Source: Spirochaetota bacterium (lineage in GTDB: Bacteria > Spirochaetota > B62-G9 > DRHN01). From it: DNA of 40,497 bases. The position numbers and the translations under genes were made by a program. The notes under the pieces were generated by a model. The model did no database searches, had not been told where the DNA came from, and saw only the letters and a list, made by a program, of their open reading frames with translations. Below, piece by piece: positions 25,666 to 33,782 of the stretch. The stretch's first letter is position 1, and every line of letters starts with the position of its first letter. Location of the stretch: contig DRHN01000450.1 in assembly GCA_011049595.1 (NCBI GenBank), positions 1 to 40,497 on the forward strand, read 5' to 3'.

Positions 25666-26064
25666 ATGACTGAAATTACCGTGAATAGCAATAAAAAAAT
25701 AGACGCAATTAATATCACTGGCAATATTTCCAATTTTATCCCCGAAAATGCTCAGGGATTTATCCATCTTTATTGCCCGCACTCCACTGCCGCTCTTATT
25801 ATAAGTGAATATGAGGATAAGCTGATCAAAGATCTCAAAAGTGTGGCCAACCGGCTTCTAGAGCATTGCGGACCCTTTGAACACAATGATAACAATAATC
25901 CAAACGCCTCCGCCCATATTTTAAGCAGCATTATGGGTGTCAGTACATGGGTTCCCGTTCAGAACGGCAAAATGAAATTGGGCAAATATCAAAATATTCT
26001 TTTGCTTGAACTGGATGGCCCCAAACAACGTAAAATTCAATTTTCTTTTATAAAAGCTGAATAG
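25666..26064 (+). CDS. YjbQ/UPF0047 family protein
   Basis: This protein of about 132 residues belongs to the YjbQ (UPF0047) family, recognised by CPHSTAALIISE, the NPNASAHILSSIMGVS segment and a C-terminal LLLELDGPKQRKIQF. The conserved His residues of the family pocket are visible in PHST and SAHI. E. coli YjbQ is reported to have weak thiamine-phosphate synthase activity; the true role of the family is unclear. Its gene directly follows the E1 and lipoyl genes, so the association with a ThDP enzyme may be meaningful. I choose ATG 25666 with GAGGG five bases upstream; an ATG at 25645 overlapping the lipoyl stop is the alternative. Confidence 0.85.
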   Translation: MTEITVNSNKKIDAINITGNISNFIPENAQGFIHLYCPHSTAALIISEYEDKLIKDLKSVANRLLEHCGPFEHNDNNNPNASAHILSSIMGVSTWVPVQNGKMKLGKYQNILLLELDGPKQRKIQFSFIKAE

Positions 26065-26109
26065 TAATTGTTTGTAAAATAAATAAAATTACGAATTAAT
26101 ACAATTTTA

Positions 26110-26985
26110 ATGGAAAATATCGAAAAAAGAAACAGTTTTAACTGGCTTTTAAAATTAAAAGCCATTTACAATTCATTAAAAACTGCGGAAAAAAATGCGG
26201 CCGAACATCTTCTAAAACATTCGAATTTGCTATCAGGGATGACAATAACAGAGGCTTCGAAATTTATTGGGTGCAGTCAGGCAACACTATTCCGCCTATC
26301 AAAAAAATTGGGGTTCAACGGTTACCCTGAGCTCCGTCAGGCATTCAAACTTAACCGGGATAGTAAAGAATTTTATCTTTACACTGATATAAAACAGGAT
26401 GATTCCAGTGAAAAAATACTAAACAAAGTTTTTTCCACCACTATTCACACCATCCAAAACACCCTGGATGTTGTGAATCTTTCTGAATATGATAAAGCTC
26501 TAAATGCGATTTTAAACGCAAACAAGATTTCATTTTTTGCTATCGGGGGAGCATCATCTGTAGCAATGATCGGATTTTATAAATTTAACCGTATCGGCTG
26601 TAATTGTACATATTATACTGATCCTGATCTATCACTTATCGCAGCCTCCCATTTAAAAAAACAGGATGTGTCAATCCTTATATCCCATTCAGGAAAAAGC
26701 AAACCTGTTATAAACGCTGCAAAATTAAGTAAAGATTCCGGAGCTACTTCAATATCAATTACTAATTTCCCTTTGTCCCCTCTGGCAAAAATCAGCGATA
26801 TTATTCTCTTAACGGCAGCTTTTGCTGAATATTCATCGAGAGATATTTTAGCCAACCGAGTTGCTCAGTTATGTCTGATAGAATCCCTTTATATCGGGGT
26901 GTTTAACATCCTGCACAAAAATAAAGATGAATTATTAAGTAATGTAAACAAGATTGACGATATCATTAAGTTAAATAAAGTGTAA
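26110..26985 (+). CDS. RpiR-family transcriptional regulator with SIS domain
   Basis: This 291-residue regulator has an N-terminal RpiR HTH (about residues 15-90, with MTITEASKFIGCSQATLFRLSKKLGF) and a C-terminal SIS sugar-phosphate-binding domain (about 120-280, with FFAIGGASSVAMIGFYKF, ISHSGKSKPVINAAKL and ATSISITNFPLSPLAK). RpiR proteins respond to a phosphosugar and usually control adjacent sugar genes. As the last gene of operon 3 it probably controls that operon in response to the product of the FGGY kinase. No Shine-Dalgarno is evident before ATG 26110, 45 bases after the YjbQ stop. The near-palindrome at 21364 is a candidate site. Confidence 0.9.
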   Translation: MENIEKRNSFNWLLKLKAIYNSLKTAEKNAAEHLLKHSNLLSGMTITEASKFIGCSQATLFRLSKKLGFNGYPELRQAFKLNRDSKEFYLYTDIKQDDSSEKILNKVFSTTIHTIQNTLDVVNLSEYDKALNAILNANKISFFAIGGASSVAMIGFYKFNRIGCNCTYYTDPDLSLIAASHLKKQDVSILISHSGKSKPVINAAKLSKDSGATSISITNFPLSPLAKISDIILLTAAFAEYSSRDILANRVAQLCLIESLYIGVFNILHKNKDELLSNVNKIDDIIKLNKV

Positions 26986-27079
26986 ATCATGTTCAGCTTA
27001 CCGTCATACGGGCATTATTAAGAGTGAATAAAATCTACGCAGGTTGAACAAAAGAGTGAAATTCTTTCTGTTATAAATT

Positions 27080-27739
27080 TTATTTAAAAATGTCCCCGGT
27101 TTCTTTGTACCAGAGCACAAAATCAAGATGGCTCAAAGGTATTTCCAGGCTTTCGGAAAACCCGGCCATTTTCTTCTCGATATTGAGATATTTTTTTCTT
27201 GACAGGCTTCCCGGGATTTCATCGATCACACAGCAGGCGTCCAGGTTCTTCAATATGTGTCTGTCCAGAATGGCGATATCGTCCCCGAAACCGATATTTC
27301 TCAAGAAATGGCCGGACTCTTTATAGCCGATACCTTTTACATTTGAGACAAACCATTCCCTTTTGTCGTACACGGAAGCATGTGCGCTGATTTTTTCTCT
27401 CAGGTTTATCCTCCCGCCCATTACAAACAGTTTTCTTGCCAGGTCTATGTATTTAGCTTTGTTGTTGCGGAAACGAACAATATTTAATTCGCCGGCGATC
27501 TGAGAAAGTGTGCCCTTAAAAAGGAGATTTTTCTGTAAAAGGTTTTTTACCGCCTTTTCGGCAGAGCGCGCCCGGGATGACGGTGTCAGAATACAAAAAA
27601 CCAGCTCCTGGAATATATCCTCATCACTGCCGTTTCTCCAAAGGGCGTTAAATTCTTCGAGCCTGTCTATGATCCGGGTTTTTATTTTTTTATATACGGC
27701 CATAATCTCTTCTATTGGAGTAAGATTTTTGCTATGCAT
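27080..27739 (-). CDS. ogg: Ogg2-type N-glycosylase/DNA lyase (8-oxoguanine repair)
   Basis: This 219-residue HhH-GPD enzyme should remove 8-oxoguanine and nick the DNA strand. The helix-hairpin-helix is VKGIGYKESGHFLRNIG, with the catalytic Lys at residue 140. The catalytic Asp is Asp159 in AILDRHILK. Length and the absence of an Fe-S cluster fit the Ogg2 branch, which is best known from archaea and scattered bacteria. The gene follows the anti-sigma-like gene by 21 bases on the same strand. This places DNA repair in the same transcription unit as the CHAT, sigma and anti-sigma genes, which hints at a damage or stress response. The 94-base gap to the convergent RpiR gene shows no clear terminator. 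Confidence 0.88.
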   Translation of the reverse strand: MHSKNLTPIEEIMAVYKKIKTRIIDRLEEFNALWRNGSDEDIFQELVFCILTPSSRARSAEKAVKNLLQKNLLFKGTLSQIAGELNIVRFRNNKAKYIDLARKLFVMGGRINLREKISAHASVYDKREWFVSNVKGIGYKESGHFLRNIGFGDDIAILDRHILKNLDACCVIDEIPGSLSRKKYLNIEKKMAGFSESLEIPLSHLDFVLWYKETGDIFK

Positions 27740-27760
27740 AATGTTATTTACTACCCCGGG

Positions 27761-28324
27761 TCATTCTACATCAAATTCTAATATCACACGCTCGCCTGCC
27801 ACGAGTGAATACTTCCCCTTTTCCAGGCCATCTATAAGCACACTCGGTTCGGTAACATGCCCATGGGCCTCTATTTTTTTGCCGTCAAGGTAAAAGAAAA
27901 AACTCTTTCCCTCGGCACGCGTAATTTCGGCACAAAATTTACCGCCTTTGTCGCCAAAGATGTCAACATTCATTACATCGGTTTTCAGCCTGTATATGAT
28001 TTTTTCTTCATCCCCTATATGCCCTAAAGTGCCTTTCAGTTCCAGAGGGACAAACAAATCCGGACCGGTTAAGTTTTTAATGATCCGGATCCCATCCTTT
28101 AACAGTTTAAAAACCGCCCTCCTGTGCATCAATCTCTCAGGAACATCCATCAGCTTCATCGAGTTCATCAGAAAAAGATCCTTCTCGAGAGCAAGGAGGG
28201 CCCCGGCGCACTCTTTACAGGCCAATATGTGCTCTGAAAACCTCTTTTCAGCCTCGTTTTCAAGAGCCCTGTCATAGTACAGGGATATATAATCCGGATC
28301 ATTAAAACGGCATTTCTTCATCAT
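27761..28324 (-). CDS. Zinc-finger anti-sigma-factor-like protein
   Basis: This 187-residue protein begins with a zf-HC2-like motif, CRFNDPDYISLYYDRAL followed by HILACKECAG, the H-x3-C-x2-C pattern of zinc-binding anti-sigma factors. No transmembrane segment is visible, so it would be a soluble anti-sigma of the ZAS type. The C-terminal half (about residues 95-187) is beta-rich with no family I recognise; it ends with a segment like a small all-beta or carbohydrate-binding fold (GKKIEAHGHVTEPSVLIDGLEKGKYSL). The start overlaps the sigma-like gene by 23 bases and has AAAGGAG. It probably holds the sigma-like protein inactive until a signal is received. Confidence 0.7.
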   Translation of the reverse strand: MMKKCRFNDPDYISLYYDRALENEAEKRFSEHILACKECAGALLALEKDLFLMNSMKLMDVPERLMHRRAVFKLLKDGIRIIKNLTGPDLFVPLELKGTLGHIGDEEKIIYRLKTDVMNVDIFGDKGGKFCAEITRAEGKSFFFYLDGKKIEAHGHVTEPSVLIDGLEKGKYSLVAGERVILEFDVE

Positions 28325-29168
28325 AGCGCTCCTTTAAAAAGTTTTGAACAGCACTCTTCGTTCGCATGATCCCGGTCGAAACCGTTCCTATTGGAAATCC
28401 CAAGAATTGCGAAAGACTCTCATAGGAAGGAGTTAATTTCACTCTTTTATATTCATCTAACACTTTATTCCTTTTTTTCTTTAATTTTTCCACCTCTATC
28501 TTATTATTTTCTTCCTGACTTTTTAATATGCCATAATAGAGATCGTTCAATCTCTGGAACAGCTTATTTTTGAGCCTGTATTTTTCCAGCATTGTGTTCC
28601 TGATCACGCTGATCCCGTTAAGAGATTCACGAAAGGATTTATCAAGATAAATAGATATAAAACTGATATCTTCAGGTCTTATGGTCTCGATAAAATACAG
28701 GTGAAAAAATAATCTATGTTTTTCCTTTAAATCTATTATTATTTCATTAATAAGCCTGTCAAACTTTAAAAATTCCCCGTAGTTTTTACCGTCACCGATA
28801 AAATTGTGCAGGCTTTGATTACTTTCATAGCCGTAATCAAATGAAACCGCCCCGCCCTGCTCTTCGACCCTGTTTTTCAGCTTTTTCCCTCTGACAAAAT
28901 TGAGGTACCTGTTCCTCAGAACGACGGTAAACCATGTGATAAATTTAACATCTGTTTCCCTGTATCCATTTAGTATGGCTTTCATTCTGGTAAGAACATA
29001 CTCAAAAAAATCCCCGCAGGTATCCACGCTCATGCCGAAAGCTACACGGGGGTAATTATATATAAAGTTGGACAGCATTTCGATCAAAAGGGTATAGCTT
29101 TTTTCATCACCCTTTTTATACAGTTTTACAGCCTCTTTGATCCTGCTGTCAGGCGGTCGACTTTTCAT
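28302..29168 (-). CDS. Sigma-70-like (ECF-type) factor with a long linker
   Basis: This 288-residue protein has a sigma region 2-like N-terminus (about residues 25-95, ending FITWFTVVLRNRYLNFVRGKK) and a sigma region 4-like C-terminus (about 235-285; SYESLSQFLGFPIGTVSTGIMRTKSAVQNFL). Between them lie about 140 residues, including a charged helical stretch (EENNKIEVEKLKKKRNKVLDE). Ordinary ECF factors have only a short linker and are about 180-200 residues, so this is a larger variant. Overlaps with the CHAT gene upstream (20 bases) and the anti-sigma-like gene downstream (23 bases) show tight coupling of the three. It probably directs RNA polymerase to a small stress regulon. Target promoters are unknown. 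Confidence 0.72.
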   Translation of the reverse strand: MKSRPPDSRIKEAVKLYKKGDEKSYTLLIEMLSNFIYNYPRVAFGMSVDTCGDFFEYVLTRMKAILNGYRETDVKFITWFTVVLRNRYLNFVRGKKLKNRVEEQGGAVSFDYGYESNQSLHNFIGDGKNYGEFLKFDRLINEIIIDLKEKHRLFFHLYFIETIRPEDISFISIYLDKSFRESLNGISVIRNTMLEKYRLKNKLFQRLNDLYYGILKSQEENNKIEVEKLKKKRNKVLDEYKRVKLTPSYESLSQFLGFPIGTVSTGIMRTKSAVQNFLKERYDEEMPF

Positions 29169-30513
29169 ATATTAACCGGCTTTCTCCAAATAATGAAAAT
29201 GCGAGGGGTACAGGGTTTTTTCCTGTGTATGATTCACACATAGCCCTGTTGAACGCGTACCCGATCTCGCAATTATTTATCAGCAGCTCGTAGAAACAAA
29301 GAACAAAATCGGTGACGCCTCCATCCGTGATCTTCCATCTTGATGAAACAACATTTTTCACACCCGCTTTAAGAAAACTCGACGCAAGCTTCAAAGTATT
29401 TCCGCAGGAGCATGAAAAGACCAGATGAGGGCATCGCTTTGCGCCCGCAATATCCAGGGCAGTAAAATGAGACTCTCCGAGGTCCCAGGCGGGTGACGAG
29501 TCATCCGGACTGCTGTGTCCGGAAAAATGTACTATGTCGTACTGTGAAAACCAATCGACCAGCCTGTCCTTTAGCCGGTCCCTTGAATAAAAATCAACAG
29601 ATATCCCCATTGCTGAAAAAAAATCATACAGCTTCAGCCCCTCATCATAAGCACCGCTGAAACTGCCTGAAGGGTCAGCAATGATAAGAACTCTTTTGAC
29701 CCTCGCAGTTTCGTGTCTTTTTCCTTCATCCCCTCGAAAAGCAAGAAAATTATTTTCAAAAATAAAAGCCCCGTCATAGGAAATTTCGAAAGGTATATCA
29801 TTTACCCTTGCATCCCCCGCTATGTATATACTGAATCCGCCTCTTGTAAACACTTTTTCAAGCCCTGTACCCCTGAATACGGCATCATAAACCAATCGGC
29901 CGATATCCTTCAGCGATTCTGTGTAATTTTCCATGTTCGAGGTCTGTAACAGGTTTTCCCCTATTTTCATTTTTCGCTCCAGCACAGACCGGAAATTTGC
30001 GGTCAACTTGAAGGTAAAATCTGAAAATTGGGTCCCCCTGTTGATCTCGATCACAGTTGCCCTGCCATCGTCACCTGAAAATGATATGTTTATGATCAGG
30101 GGGATTTTCTCGTTATTTACTTTATTGAGCTCTTCAAAAAATATGCTCTCATCTTTTTTCTTTAAAAAAAATGTATCCTCGCCCTTCTTAAATCCGGCAA
30201 AACGGAAAGGCAAACCCTTTTCAAAGACCTGTGAACAGTCCACCCGGGTACTTATGTAGTGATAATGGCTGCCGGTTTTCCCATATCCATTAAACGGCCC
30301 GGATTTCGGATTTTTCTCTTCATTCACGTCTTCCGAGCTTTTGATAAAAGGCCCGGCTATTTTCATGTTTTCAAAATCATAAAGAAATACAATGTCCCCT
30401 TTTCTCAGCTGGTAGATATTAAAACGTTCAATCAGGCTGCGCGGGATGCGGATCAAACCTGTCTTGAGGGTTTTAACAAGGTTGTTCTCATCAGTGTGTA
30501 TCAGATAGGCCAT
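29149..30513 (-). CDS. CHAT-domain (caspase-like) protease with an N-terminal DCD-like domain
   Basis: In this 454-residue protein the C-terminal CHAT peptidase (about residues 270-450) has the His in DIVHFSGHSSPDD (His333) and the Cys in HLVFSCSCGNTLK (Cys368 or Cys370), followed by VVSSRWKITDGGVTDF. The N-terminal 110 or so residues (GLIRIPRSLI, LRKGDIVFLYDFENMKIAGPF, then RFAGF) resemble the DCD/EVE-like fold seen in stress proteins. That is my reading of the pattern, not a verified match. The middle (about 150-265) is unassigned. It starts 14 bases after tsaB and overlaps the sigma-like gene by 20 bases. A likely role is cleaving a regulator such as the anti-sigma-like protein when triggered. 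Confidence 0.78.
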   Translation of the reverse strand: MAYLIHTDENNLVKTLKTGLIRIPRSLIERFNIYQLRKGDIVFLYDFENMKIAGPFIKSSEDVNEEKNPKSGPFNGYGKTGSHYHYISTRVDCSQVFEKGLPFRFAGFKKGEDTFFLKKKDESIFFEELNKVNNEKIPLIINISFSGDDGRATVIEINRGTQFSDFTFKLTANFRSVLERKMKIGENLLQTSNMENYTESLKDIGRLVYDAVFRGTGLEKVFTRGGFSIYIAGDARVNDIPFEISYDGAFIFENNFLAFRGDEGKRHETARVKRVLIIADPSGSFSGAYDEGLKLYDFFSAMGISVDFYSRDRLKDRLVDWFSQYDIVHFSGHSSPDDSSPAWDLGESHFTALDIAGAKRCPHLVFSCSCGNTLKLASSFLKAGVKNVVSSRWKITDGGVTDFVLCFYELLINNCEIGYAFNRAMCESYTGKNPVPLAFSLFGESRLIYEKSTA

Positions 30514-30527
30514 GGTTCCGTCAAAAT

Positions 30528-31157
30528 CTAAATTCCCCGTAAGTATAAGGGTTTTAAATACTTTTTTTCAGGCTTCAACCCGCAGGTTTCAGCAAGCCGG
30601 TACGCGTTTCGCGCGCTTGGATAGGCAAATACCGTTTTTATTTTAATATCAGTGTCATCCCGGATCATAATGCTCCTGTGATCTTTTTCCGATGATATAA
30701 GACATTCGGGGGCATTCTCTTTAATAAATGAAAAAAAATCTTCCCTGTTCAATGCAAGATAATCAGTTACGCTTTCCCCTTCTCTGTAGCAGGCAGTATA
30801 GACTTCCTGTCTTCCGGATCTTATGAACGGGATGGCCGAATTATAACATTTTCTTATTGCAAATGCAAGAAGGTCAAGTGAAGGTATACCGAGTATCGGA
30901 ATCCCCCGGACCTGACACATTGTGTTTGCAAAAGACAGACCTATACGTATTCCTGTAAAAGACCCCGGACCCATTCCGGCGTATATTTGTGTTATATCAC
31001 TTACCGGCCTGTTAATACTTTTCAACAAAAAATCAACAGCGTTGACTATATTCTGGGAGTGAGTTACATCATGCAGAAGTTCCAGACTGGCAATTTCGGC
31101 ATCCTGGAATATGGAAACGGAAAATGCTTTTGTGGAAGTTTCAATAGAAAGAATCAA
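30528..31157 (-). CDS. tsaB: tRNA threonylcarbamoyladenosine biosynthesis protein TsaB
   Basis: This 209-residue ASKHA-fold protein is the partner of TsaD in forming the t6A37 modification of ANN-decoding tRNAs. It starts MILSIETSTKAFSVSI and has the family signature GPGSFTGIRIGLSFAN near residues 63-78. Length is close to the family norm of about 230. It overlaps tsaE by 4 bases, the usual bacterial pairing. The gene is followed by the CHAT gene after 14 bases, so the housekeeping transcript appears to continue into the stress genes. No tsaD is in the window. Confidence 0.93.
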   Translation of the reverse strand: MILSIETSTKAFSVSIFQDAEIASLELLHDVTHSQNIVNAVDFLLKSINRPVSDITQIYAGMGPGSFTGIRIGLSFANTMCQVRGIPILGIPSLDLLAFAIRKCYNSAIPFIRSGRQEVYTACYREGESVTDYLALNREDFFSFIKENAPECLISSEKDHRSIMIRDDTDIKIKTVFAYPSARNAYRLAETCGLKPEKKYLKPLYLRGI

Positions 31158-31567
31158 AATTCTTTCCTTTCAATCGAAATAGACCTGCATTCCTCATGGA
31201 TTCTGAATGAAATAATGATAAACCTGTTCAGTTTTTCTGCCATTTTCTCACCCCATTCTATGACCGTTACTCCCTCTTCGCTGTATAGATAATCCTCGAG
31301 AAGATCGTCCATCTCGGATATATTTTCGATCCTGTAAAAATCAAAGTGATAAAGATCCAGGCTGCCCTTATATATGTTCATAATTGAAAAAGAGGGGCTT
31401 GTCACATTTTCCCCGATATCGAGCGATCCGGCGATCCCCTTCGTAAACACGGTTTTCCCGCATCCCAGACCGCCGGTGAGCAGTACAACTTCTCCGCCTT
31501 TTAAAGTCTTTCCGAGATCCGATCCGTAATTGATCGTATCCATAAATGATTTTGATATATATTCCAT
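31154..31567 (-). CDS. tsaE: tRNA threonylcarbamoyladenosine biosynthesis ATPase TsaE
   Basis: This 137-residue P-loop ATPase regulates the TsaB-TsaD complex in t6A synthesis. The Walker A motif is LTGGLGCGKTVFTKGIA near residues 30-46, followed by VTSPSFSIMNIY and the LYHFDFYRI segment. The Walker-B-like VTVIEWGEKM occurs near residue 100. Length is normal. It lies 86 bases after the YihY gene and overlaps tsaB by 4 bases, which implies coupled translation. Confidence 0.93.
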   Translation of the reverse strand: MEYISKSFMDTINYGSDLGKTLKGGEVVLLTGGLGCGKTVFTKGIAGSLDIGENVTSPSFSIMNIYKGSLDLYHFDFYRIENISEMDDLLEDYLYSEEGVTVIEWGEKMAEKLNRFIIISFRIHEECRSISIERKEF

Positions 31568-31653
31568 TCTATCAAATACCCGGTTTTATTAATAAATCGT
31601 CAATGTCAGGCTGAACAACAGGCTGGAGGAGGGATCCACTCGTTGAAAGATAT

Positions 31654-32493
31654 TTATTTCTCTTGAGAATGAAAAGTATAATTTAATTCCACCCCGAAAA
31701 GCACAATTACCCATGTACAATACAGCCATATTAAAAAGATGGGGATAAAGGCAAGAGAGCCGTACAGTACATTGATCTGCGGTATTACCCGTACATATAT
31801 GGTTAATCCTCTGCGCAGCAGGTACCACAACGACCCCGTAACAACACCTGCCGTAAGGGCATGCGCAAATTTCACTTTCCTGTGGGGAATAAATGAGTAC
31901 ACAACAAACAGCAAAACCCAGTGCAGAACAAGGGAAAAAAACTTTGTCAAACGTAAATTGAATTTCATAAAGTCAGGGAGATAGCTCAGGTACTTCTGAA
32001 ACGACAGATAATTCTGCAGATAAAAAGTCGCGACTATGAGCGCTGGGACGCACACGATGATAATAATAAATTTCAGAAAAGTGTACAGGATGGCCCTGGA
32101 GCGTCTGCTTCTCCAGATATGGTTCATTCCCCTGCTCAACGCGATGAAAAGCAAAAAAGCAATACCGATGGTAACAATTATTCCGAAAAAACCGATCGAG
32201 CCGGTGTCCTCCAGTATAGACTCAATATATCCGACAATTTTTGCTGTCATTTCCGGGAGGATATAATCTGATATGACCCTGAACAGCTCCTCTTTAATAC
32301 GGTCATAAAAGCTGAACCTTCTGAGCCCGAGCAGTATGATCGTTAGAAGAGGGACCAGGGAGAGAAGTGAAACAAAGCTCAGCGCCCGTGCTTCAATATC
32401 GCAGCGGTCTTTTATAAAACGTTTCAGGGTCTGTGCGGTGATCCTGTATATCCGGATTAAAAGATTCAAATGTCTCAAACCCTCGTTTTTCAT
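31654..32493 (-). CDS. YihY/BrkB-family inner-membrane protein
   Basis: This 279-residue polytopic membrane protein has about six hydrophobic spans. It is recognised by the N-terminal DIEARALSFVSLLSLVPLLTI region, the MNHIWRSRRSR segment and the C-terminal GSLAFIPIFLIWLYCTWVIVLFGVELNYTF. The YihY/BrkB family was once called ribonuclease BN because of a mix-up; its transport function is not settled. Here it lies between the PilZ gene and tsaE in the minus-strand housekeeping run. Length fits the family's usual 280-300 residues. Confidence 0.85.
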   Translation of the reverse strand: MKNEGLRHLNLLIRIYRITAQTLKRFIKDRCDIEARALSFVSLLSLVPLLTIILLGLRRFSFYDRIKEELFRVISDYILPEMTAKIVGYIESILEDTGSIGFFGIIVTIGIAFLLFIALSRGMNHIWRSRRSRAILYTFLKFIIIIVCVPALIVATFYLQNYLSFQKYLSYLPDFMKFNLRLTKFFSLVLHWVLLFVVYSFIPHRKVKFAHALTAGVVTGSLWYLLRRGLTIYVRVIPQINVLYGSLAFIPIFLIWLYCTWVIVLFGVELNYTFHSQEK

Positions 32494-32529
32494 GGATTAG
32501 CGGTAAATATAAATAAGGGGAGCGCATTG

Positions 32530-33594
32530 TCATAAAGTCTGGTAATTATAAAGAACAGCAAATATTTCATTTTTATATTTTTTGTCCATTTTCGTCGTCT
32601 GAATATTCATCACCCATGTTTTTCTCGAGGCATCTCTTTCAATCCTTTTAACTTTTCCATACCCCAGGACCTTGTATCCCTCTCTCAGTTCAAAGTCCAC
32701 CCGGACAAAATTATTTTTACCTACAGGCGCCGTTGTTTCGATGGACAGACCCCCGACAGAAATATCGATGATCGTTCCCCAGTGTGTTTCCTTTTTGTCC
32801 ACAAGGGCTTTTTTCTTCCCGCCTTCCGTGATTATACGCATTTTTGAGAAAAATACAGGCAAGCGAACATTTTTTCTGGGATAAAGCCTTTTTTGTATTC
32901 TCGCAATCTTATATGTGTGTCTTAAACAAATTGCCTTGAGTTCTTCGGTGATAACTACGTCGATCACCTTTGAATCAAAAACATACACCGCGTCATTTTC
33001 TCGCCAGAAGGAGCATTTTACTTTTTTTCGGGCCCAGTTTATTGTTTTACCCTGTGGAAGAACAGGAATACTCACACTCAGGTAATCAGTAACGTTTTTA
33101 ACCACATGTGTAGTAAAATACCCGTAATCCTGGGTCCCCAGCCTCATTCTAACACCAACATCAATGCCTCTTGTCGAACGTATTATCCTGCCGCTGCGGC
33201 CCCTTGATATTTTATTCCGTAACCGGTAGTACATGTTTATCAAATCAGCGTTGGATTCATCCTTTGTCTCCTGAAGGGTCAGTCTTCTGACAGCCCTCTG
33301 TATGCATGAATCAAGAATTGTTGCGGAGGTAAATATCAGCGTCGGGTTTGCGACATTTCGGCTAATAACCAGCTTTTTTAGTACTGCGGTCTCTTTTTTA
33401 GACAGCGTCCTCATTTTAGCTATTTGATAGAAATCGTGCCAGCCGGTCCCGGAGGACCTGCCCGGTCTTCGCTTAGTGACACCCATTTTAACAGCTGCTA
33501 TAAAAAAGGCTGCGCCTATCACCACCACAACCACAAGGAGGATTATATATTGGCCGGTTGTCGGAGCGGTGATACGGAAAGCTTCTATTTCCAA
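32530..33594 (-). CDS. Membrane-anchored PilZ-domain protein (c-di-GMP receptor)
   Basis: This protein of about 354 residues has one N-terminal transmembrane segment (QYIILLVVVVVIGAAFFIAAV), a middle region of about 200 residues and a C-terminal PilZ domain (about residues 240-350). The c-di-GMP motifs RKNVR (RxxxR) and DISVGGLS (DxSxxG) are both present, so binding is expected. No ATG is found near the start; TTG 33594, with GGAG 8 bases upstream, gives a sensible short N-terminus, and an earlier TTG at 33636 is possible. Proteins of this layout occur in flagellated spirochaetes (from memory). The gene is 36 bases before the YihY gene. It probably links second-messenger level to motility or surface behaviour. 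Confidence 0.8.
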   Translation of the reverse strand: MEIEAFRITAPTTGQYIILLVVVVVIGAAFFIAAVKMGVTKRRPGRSSGTGWHDFYQIAKMRTLSKKETAVLKKLVISRNVANPTLIFTSATILDSCIQRAVRRLTLQETKDESNADLINMYYRLRNKISRGRSGRIIRSTRGIDVGVRMRLGTQDYGYFTTHVVKNVTDYLSVSIPVLPQGKTINWARKKVKCSFWRENDAVYVFDSKVIDVVITEELKAICLRHTYKIARIQKRLYPRKNVRLPVFFSKMRIITEGGKKKALVDKKETHWGTIIDISVGGLSIETTAPVGKNNFVRVDFELREGYKVLGYGKVKRIERDASRKTWVMNIQTTKMDKKYKNEIFAVLYNYQTL

Positions 33595-33782
33595 GTTTTT
33601 ACTCCGGTCAAATCCTGATGAGCTACAGAAAATCAATGTATTTTTAACTCAGGATAAGAATGAATTTAATCCCTCAATATGAACTTCTATACATTTTATC
33701 GACACATAGATACAGAAATTTAGAGAACAGCATTTGCTGTACAGCGATAGGCGAAGATATTTAAGAGCAGTTCAGCCGGTAA

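Noticed and set aside
26986-27079. Terminator between the convergent RpiR and Ogg genes
   Set aside because: No stable hairpin with a T-run is visible in the 94-base gap on either strand.
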